Source of the DNA: Glebionis coronaria
Taxonomy: Eukaryota > Streptophyta > Magnoliopsida > Asterales > Asteraceae
Reading direction: 5' to 3'
Assembly (NCBI GenBank): GCA_025667525.1
Contig: CM046875.1
Span: forward strand, 202,282,125 to 202,346,124
DNA length: 64,000 nucleotides
This document shows, one piece after another, positions 57,965-64,000 of this stretch (positions are counted from its first letter, which is position 1; every line of letters starts with the position of its first letter). The notes under the pieces were generated by a model, which saw nothing but the letters and a program-made list of their open reading frames with translations, was not told the DNA's origin and ran no database searches. Made by a program: the position numbers and the translations under genes.

Positions 57965-60943
57965 CTAAGATGGCTGCAGAATATCGATACCGGGGTCGAA
58001 CACCTTTTCCTTTAGGGGAAAATAGCACTCAGGCTCAACAGAGTGTGAAGAAGATCCGCGAAGAAGATGCACAACCTCGTCCTCAGAAGGTGGACAAAGA
58101 GGTGTTAACTCATACGTGCTGCGGATGTTGGTGTCGACCGTTTTCTTCTCCTTTGAAAGAATTTTCTTCAAATCTAAAGTAGGATCAAGACGATAATCTT
58201 CAAAGTCCAAAGGAGGAGCATCACTCTCATGAGGGAAGTAAGTGTTGAGAAACGTAGAGAAGTCTTCCTCAAATGAGTAATCGTCCAAAGTAGGATCGAG
58301 TGATGTAGGTGGAGGATCTTCATTATGTGAAGAATCTCTCGATAGAGTATCGGCCTCATCAAAATCATCATATGTAGGCAGGTCGGGATACTCTGAAGTA
58401 CAATCATCAAAATCACCCGAATCTGAGCTAGAATCATCATCATAAGCATCAAAGATCGGTGGAGAATCGTAAATGGGAGAAGGTTCCAAATTGGATAGAG
58501 AATCATCCACATCATCTTGAAAAAGTGGATTATCAATGCACGAATCGAATAGAGGATTGTTGTAGATGACAAAATCATCGAGCACATTAATCATATTCAC
58601 GGGTTCTCTTCCAAAGGATTTGCTTGTAAGCTTCCCCATTTTAAACACTTGTGCATCATCCCCGACTCTTAAGATTAACTCACCTTCGGCAACATCAACT
58701 AGAGCTCGTCCGGTTCTCAAGAATGGCCGACCAAGTATTAAAGGAATACGAGGGTCCATTTCATAATCAACAACGACAAAGTCGACCGGGAAAGTAAATG
58801 TGCCAACTTTAATGAACACGTCTTCGGCAATACCAACGGGGTAAGCGAGGGTGCGATTTGCAAGTTCAAGAGTCATCCTTGTTGGAGTAAGTTCGGGTAA
58901 TGATAGTGTTTTCCAAACACTCAAAGGCATAAGATTAATACTGGCCCCGAGATCAGCAAGGGCAGTAAATTCTTCGGTTTTGTTGAAGATGCAAGGCAAC
59001 ACAAAACGACCAGGATCTCCAAGTTTTTCCGGAAGTTCTTTAATAATAACTGCAGAACAGTTTTCATTTAAGCGTGTGTTGGCGAGCTCAATCAATTTCT
59101 CCTTCTTGTTAAGCAATTCCTTGAATGCTTTCACAAATTTCGGCATGTGGACAAGTGCTTCAACAAGGCTAATGTTGATGTTCATTTGAGAGAGCATCTT
59201 CACATAGCGCGACACTTGACAGTCATTCTTGGTTAGCTCGTTGTTCTTGCCTAGCCGTGAAGGATAAGGGATATTGGGTTTGGGTGGTGAAGGTGTAGGT
59301 GTAGCAGGTAAAGGGTGAGATGTTGAAGGGTTCTTCTTGGGAACATCGTCATGACGAGGCGGAGACAGTAATGGTGCACTAATACTAGGTGTAGGAGGAG
59401 TAGGGATAATTGGTGGTGGAGGAGGTGTCGATGATGGGGGCGGGATCGGTGGTCCTACTATGGTAACTCCACTACGGGTAGTAATAGCACTCACATTCTC
59501 TCGCAGATTGGTGACGATGTTTGAAGGTAGAGAACTCGTAGAAGAAGGTTGAGTTGTGGGCAAGAAACTAGCCAGCATATTCTTAATATCATTCGTTTGA
59601 GTGCTGAAGGAGGATTGAATATTATCTCGAAACTCGGATCTTATCTCATTCCCTTGCTTGGTGATATCTCCTTTCAAATTTATAATTTGGCTCTGCAGAT
59701 TCTTGATTTGCTCACCTTGGGTTCTCATTATGGCTTCAACATCGGGATTAATGGGTGGAGTTTGATGAGCGGGTGGGTGATAAGGATTAGAAGCTCTTGG
59801 TGGGATTTGGTTGCTTCTATTATAGTTGTTGGCGGGGTTTTGGTTTTGAGGAGAAAAACTGGGTGAAAGGTAGTTGTTGGACCGGTAACTCAGCAAGTTT
59901 CTATCCCCTTGAGGTCGAGCTTGGTAATTTTCCGGTGAATAATTACCATAAGCCGCATACACATTTTCCGGATTGCCTTGAGTAGAAGGACAATCAGTGT
60001 AAGAGTGTGGACCGCCGCATGTTTCACAAGAAGGTGCAACCGCTTTCACTTGTTGTTGTTGGTTTGAAGCGAGAAGCAAGATACTTTTGTTCATTTCGGT
60101 CATCATGCGGGTGAATACGGTCATGTCAGGGCTTGCTGAAGTGGAAGAAACATTGACTCTCGGGTTGTTCCTTGAAGAAGTGGAGGAATCCCAGTTTTTA
60201 TGATGAGTAGTCATGTTCTCAATAAGCTCTCTACACTCCTCGGGACTCCTTTTCATAAATGTGCCATCGGCGGCTGCATTAATCGTATCATGATCACGAA
60301 AAGTCAAACCGTTGTAGAAAGTATCAATTAAGGTCACAGGGAGCATGTTGTGGTTTGGACAACGATCGATCAAAACATTATATCTTTCCCAAGCATCAAA
60401 AAGAGATTCATCGGGTTCTTGCATGAAACCGCTGATTTGATTGCGAAGGCTCGTGACCATGGATGGTGGAAAGTAGCGTGACAAAAAGCGTTGAGTCATG
60501 TCATCCCAAGTATGAATTGAATTCTTCGGGAGACGATCAAACCATTTCTCGGCATGATGTGATAAAGTATGTGGAAAGAGTTGTAGGCGAAGAACATCCA
60601 TTGTGGCACCAGGCAACTTCATGCTTTGAGTGATTGTAATGAACTTGTCGAGGTGTTTGTTGGCATCATCATCAGGCATTCCGACGAATGGATTAGTTTG
60701 CACTTGCTGAATCATGTGGTGCTTCAACGAAAACTCCGGAGCCGTGATTTGCATCGGCGCAATCGGTCCTCCTCGTCCAAACATGGTAGGTTGACAAAGC
60801 TCCTCCATTGTCCGAAGATCGGGCTGTGGAAGAACATTGTTATTATTATTAAGGTGCGGTGGATTATTGTTGTTGTTAACACCGGCCATACTTAAATCTT
60901 CTCGAGTCTCGGGCTCTTGATAATTAGAAGATCTAGTACGCAT
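57965..60943 (-). CDS. gag-pro: GP2 gag-protease-X polyprotein (about 992 residues, near intact)
   Basis: One uninterrupted frame from MRTRS at 60943; the upstream Met at 61000 is in the leader. Domains in order: Asn-rich N-terminus; capsid (about 80-270, QITAPEFSLKHHM, WFDRLPKNSIHTWDDM); CCHC knuckle CETCGGPHSYTDC (about 320); linker rich in Asn, Gln and Pro; SAITTRSG; Pro-rich stretch; retropepsin (about 650-770, ADLGASINLMP, LGRPFLRT); then an acidic Asp/Ser/Pro region with DYSFEEDF that is shared with GP1 but not ATH. The TAG at 57965 replaces a CAG kept in GP1. Without it the frame would run to 57752 and include the hydrophobic segment LLWLALFALSLCYL. No RT or integrase. An ORF this long in a non-autonomous element suggests recent or selected function. 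Confidence 0.9.
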   Translation of the reverse strand: MRTRSSNYQEPETREDLSMAGVNNNNNPPHLNNNNNVLPQPDLRTMEELCQPTMFGRGGPIAPMQITAPEFSLKHHMIQQVQTNPFVGMPDDDANKHLDKFITITQSMKLPGATMDVLRLQLFPHTLSHHAEKWFDRLPKNSIHTWDDMTQRFLSRYFPPSMVTSLRNQISGFMQEPDESLFDAWERYNVLIDRCPNHNMLPVTLIDTFYNGLTFRDHDTINAAADGTFMKRSPEECRELIENMTTHHKNWDSSTSSRNNPRVNVSSTSASPDMTVFTRMMTEMNKSILLLASNQQQQVKAVAPSCETCGGPHSYTDCPSTQGNPENVYAAYGNYSPENYQARPQGDRNLLSYRSNNYLSPSFSPQNQNPANNYNRSNQIPPRASNPYHPPAHQTPPINPDVEAIMRTQGEQIKNLQSQIINLKGDITKQGNEIRSEFRDNIQSSFSTQTNDIKNMLASFLPTTQPSSTSSLPSNIVTNLRENVSAITTRSGVTIVGPPIPPPSSTPPPPPIIPTPPTPSISAPLLSPPRHDDVPKKNPSTSHPLPATPTPSPPKPNIPYPSRLGKNNELTKNDCQVSRYVKMLSQMNINISLVEALVHMPKFVKAFKELLNKKEKLIELANTRLNENCSAVIIKELPEKLGDPGRFVLPCIFNKTEEFTALADLGASINLMPLSVWKTLSLPELTPTRMTLELANRTLAYPVGIAEDVFIKVGTFTFPVDFVVVDYEMDPRIPLILGRPFLRTGRALVDVAEGELILRVGDDAQVFKMGKLTSKSFGREPVNMINVLDDFVIYNNPLFDSCIDNPLFQDDVDDSLSNLEPSPIYDSPPIFDAYDDDSSSDSGDFDDCTSEYPDLPTYDDFDEADTLSRDSSHNEDPPPTSLDPTLDDYSFEEDFSTFLNTYFPHESDAPPLDFEDYRLDPTLDLKKILSKEKKTVDTNIRSTYELTPLCPPSEDEVVHLLRGSSSHSVEPECYFPLKEKVFDPGIDILQPS

Positions 60944-61162
60944 ACACCTACAAAGGCAAAAGAAAACAATACCAAACACAAAGACAATATATATACACAA
61001 TAAAGATAAAATCTTTTTGGATTTTTGATATTTTTAATTTTTATGGGTTTTTGAATTTTTGTGCAAGAAAATGACGCTCACAAGTGAACGGATCCCAAAA
61101 AGCAACGTGTCTCTCACAGAAAACCGTTAATCTTTACGAAAAGAGCCGGCAGCGGCGCCATT
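60944..61162 (-). other. GP2 leader and primer-binding site
   Basis: The primer-binding site on minus starts TGGCGCCGCTGCCGGC (about 61145-61160), the same type as ATH, two bases from the LTR end. The leader is AT-rich without an ORF. Confidence 0.85.
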
Positions 61163-61945
61163 TGATGAAGATATTTTGCTAGGTTCAATTGTTGTTCTCG
61201 GTATCTTAACGAATTGATTTCAGGTTCAAAGTACGACCTAGTTGATTTTGGTGAAACAAATATTTTTGATTGTTTTTAAAATAAAAGTGCAAAACTTAAA
61301 AGTAAAAGGCAGGTAATTTAGATCTAAATCTAATTTAAAGTAAGGGCAAGTATTTAAAAGCGCGACGAAAATTAAAGGCAACTAAAAGAAATAACGCAAA
61401 CTTAAATCTGACTAAGGCAAACTTAAAACGCAACTAAAACTAAAACTTAAACTAAGGCAAGGCTGAAATAAATCTAAGGCAAATAAACGTGAAGTGCGAC
61501 TAAGGAAAAAGGCGGGAAAAATAAAGATTGAAATTAAAAACCAGAAACTTAAAAACTGAAATTAAAGAACCTGAAAACTAGCTCATCTGGAATAATACCC
61601 TCATTCGGAATAAACACTCATCTGGAATGTCACCTTCGTTCGGAATGTTTTTCTCCACTCGGAATATTCACCAAATACCTTGATCCGGAATAAATCCTTT
61701 ATCTGGAATATGTCACTTATCCGGAATAAAGTCTTGATTCGGAATAATGGTCTTGATCCGGAATGTTGCCTTCGTTCGGAATATCTCTTGATCCGGAATA
61801 ATATTCCGAATAAACTCCTTGATCCGGAATAATAAATTATTCCGGATGAACTTGCTTGATCCGGAATATTTCCTTGATTCGGAATGTTAGGTTGATCCGG
61901 AATGTCCAATATGCCGAATCAAAGTGTTTCATTCGGAATAATATT
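61163..61945 (-). repeat. Extra truncated GP2 LTR (783 bp) with a fold-back end
   Basis: It starts like a full LTR on plus (tgatgaagatattttgct) and follows it for about 750 bp, with a short repeat-unit deletion near 61897. From about 61914 to 61945 the sequence is an inverted copy of 62745-62773, then a complete LTR begins at once at 61946. No target duplication separates the two. Confidence 0.88.
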
Positions 61946-63881
61946 TGATGAAGATATTTTGCTAGGTTCAACTGTTGTTCTCGGTATCTTAACGAATTGA
62001 TTTCCGGTTCAAAGTACGACTTAGTTGATTCTGGTGAAACAAATATTTTTGATTGTTTTTAAAATAAAAGTGCAAAACTTAAAAGTAAAAAGCAGGTAAT
62101 TTAAATCTAAATCTAATTTAAAGTAAGGGCAAGTATTTAAAAGCGCGACAGAAATTACAGGCAACTAAAAGAAATAACGCAAACTTAAATCTAACTAAGG
62201 CAAACTTAAAACGCAACTAAAACTAAAACTTAAACTAAGGCAAGGCTAAAATAAATCTAAGGCAAATAAACGTAAAGTGCGACTAAGGAAAAAGGCGGGA
62301 AAAATAAAGCTTGAAATTAAAAAGCAGAAACTTAAAAACTAAAATTAAAGAACCTGAAAACTAGCTCATCCGGAATAATACCCTCATTCGGAATAAACAC
62401 TCATCCGGAATGTCACCTTCGTTCGGAATGTTTTTCTTCACTCGGAATATTCACCAAATACCTTGATCCGGAATAAATCCTTTATCCGGAATATATCACT
62501 TATCCGAAATAAAGTCTTGATTCGGAATAATGGTCTTGATCCGGAATGTTGCCTTCGTTCGGAATATCTCTTGATCCGGAATAATATTCCGAATAAACTC
62601 CTTGATCCAGAATAATAAATTATTCCGGATGAACTTGCTTGATCCAGAATATTTCCTTGATTCGGAATGTTAGGTTGATCCGGAATAAAAGGTTGATCCA
62701 GAATGTCCAATATTCCGGATGAAATGCTTGATCCGGAATAATAAATTATTCCGAATGAAACACCTTGATCCGGAATGTTTTATATTCCGGATGAACGACT
62801 TTGATTCGGAATGCAAGAATATTCCGGATGAAGGCCTTTATTCGGAATATAAAATATTCCGAATGAACACCCTTTATACGGAATAAACAAGCACTAACTC
62901 CTTCACTCGGAATAACCTGCTGATCCGGAATGTTTTCTTGGGAAGATACAGTAACAACGAAGAACAAGGAAACACAAGAAATAACACGAATCTAATAAAA
63001 TCTAAGCAAAATCAACCACAAGATTAAATCAAACTAATGAATAAACATCTATTAAGCATAAACAATCAATCCAAAACAACAAAACTAACAAAACTAATCA
63101 AGATAATCAAAACCCACTTAAATAAATCAATAAAAATCAAGAACATGAACATAAACAATAAAGCATGAAGATTAAAGAAAGGAAGAAGGAGATCAAACAA
63201 TAAAGATAAAGATTAACAAGAATTAAAAGAACACTTACTTGAAATTAAATGGTAATTAAGGTGCAAGACAATTAATGTAAATGGACATGAAATTAAATGT
63301 GCATAAATTTAAAATGGAAGAAATGGTTTGTCAATCCATCCAACAAAAATGAAATGATTATGATCCTAATCTATATATAGGGGAGGATTAAGGAGTTCTT
63401 AGGAAGCTTCCTCCCCTCTTTCCTTTCTTCTTAATTGCATCATTAGGTCATTCTCTTCTTAATCTTTTGTTAATTGCACCATTAGGCCTTAAGCCTTTTA
63501 ATCTTTTCAAATCTTGGACTTTAATGACTTTTGGCTCGGGATTTCTTTGAACTCGTCTTTTAATTCTTCAATAAATTAGACTTGAGTTCTTCGGCTTTAA
63601 GTAAACTTCCGTCTTTTGACTTTTTCTTCGATAAATCTTCAGAATTGGTCTTGGACTTCCGTTCTTTTTGCACTCTTGACTTCTTGACTTCGTCTTTCGT
63701 CTTTTTCTTTGATAAAAGCCCGTGAATTCCCGTGTTTTCTCCACTTTTCACCTTTTGTCCTAAATCACAACAAAAACACAAACCACGCATAATTCCGACA
63801 TAAAAGACATAAAATACACGTTTTGGCCCGGTTATTATTGTAATTAAGTGGTAAAAAGGATGGGTGTTTACACACCTATCA
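61946..63881 (-). repeat. GP2 5' LTR (complete)
   Basis: It is 1936 bp and pairs with 42854-44788. TATA-like box on minus at 63371-63380; CGGAAT array at about 62366-62935. The outer end is flanked by tgttc, matching the left duplication. Confidence 0.94.
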
Positions 63882-64000
63882 TGTTCCATCTGTATAGTCT
63901 ATGTATCATAGTTGTCACCTTTTAGCACTGGGAGTTTGACAACAGAAAGAGTATGAGAAGGTGTTGTAGTTGTAGAGGTAACTACAATATTCACGGCTTT
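63882..64000 (-). pseudogene. gag: COP gag N-terminal fragment
   Basis: The minus frame reads ...SVVKLPVLKGDNYDT, then TAG, then TIQMEH, and joins the frame at 42853 after removing GP2. LPVLKGDNY is the usual start region of copia Gag. The stop fits TGG to TAG. The ATG is beyond the window. Confidence 0.85.

Larger units (their letters stand above)
42854..63881 (-). mobile_element. GP2: non-autonomous Athila-like element (gag-protease-X), hosting TAT
   Basis: GP2 has LTRs at 42854-44788 (1935 bp) and 61946-63881 (1936 bp) with TG..CA ends, plus an extra truncated LTR at 61163-61945 next to the primer-binding site. The internal part without TAT is about 5.4 kb and holds one long gag-protease ORF, then a 3' non-coding region. 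There is no RT, RNase H or integrase, so movement would need enzymes in trans, plausibly from an ATH-like element. Confidence 0.92.
22284..64000 (-). mobile_element. COP: decayed Ty1/copia element of SIRE type, host of the nest
   Basis: This minus-strand copia element runs gag (64000-63882 and 42853-40300), protease (40299-39678), integrase (29220-27825), RT-RNase H (27824-26055) and a third ORF (25650-22284). Protease-integrase-RT order is diagnostic of Ty1/copia. A large third ORF after RNase H points to the SIRE/Maximus clade. Neither LTR is in the window. The 5' LTR lies beyond 64000 and the 3' end beyond base 1 on the other side of CHR. The coding parts rejoin in frame when GP1 and GP2, each with one duplication copy, are removed. 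Confidence 0.9.

Overview
The window is plant nuclear DNA made entirely of nested LTR retrotransposons. I see no host gene, no rRNA or tRNA gene and no bacterial feature. The shape of the copia third ORF and the Athila, Tekay and Tat proteins resemble elements I associate with the daisy family (Asteraceae). That family assignment is an inference from memory, not a search result.

Six elements are stacked. The oldest host is COP, a decayed Ty1/copia element of the SIRE type on the minus strand. Its gag starts beyond 64000, and its third ORF is cut at 22284. Three elements sit inside COP. CHR is a Ty3/gypsy chromovirus of Tekay type (window start to 22283, minus) in the third ORF. GP1 (29226-39672, minus) lies just upstream of the integrase. 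GP2 (42854-63881, minus) lies in gag. CHR's left LTR is itself split by ATH (1923-13224, minus), an Athila-type element with a full but broken gag-pol. GP2's 3' non-coding region is split by TAT (45800-56722, plus), a Tat-clade element. TAT is the youngest: its two 571-bp LTRs differ at three sites. Target duplications were found for ATH (gctgc/gctgt), GP1 (gaagc), GP2 (tgttt/tgttc) and TAT (ttatt).

ATH has gag, protease, RT, RNase H and integrase. GP1 and GP2 share its leader, gag, protease, 3' region and polypurine tract, but in place of RT-integrase they carry a different acidic C-terminal region ending in a hydrophobic segment. They look like a non-autonomous gag-protease family. GP2 keeps an almost intact ORF of about 990 codons. 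TAT carries gag-pol on plus and, between integrase and 3' LTR, a minus-strand spliced gene of the PF04195 'putative gypsy type transposon' family with its own TATA box and G-box.

Points of most interest: three short GT-AG intron-like insertions in the CHR gag; the gag-protease-X family; a roughly 3.1-kb duplication that joined GP1 to a second copy of its flank plus a solo LTR; arrays of a CGGAAT motif and promoter-proximal hairpins shared by different LTRs; and a tandem truncated LTR with a fold-back end in GP2. Most ORF damage in the older elements is single in-frame stops, many explainable as C-to-T or G-to-A changes.
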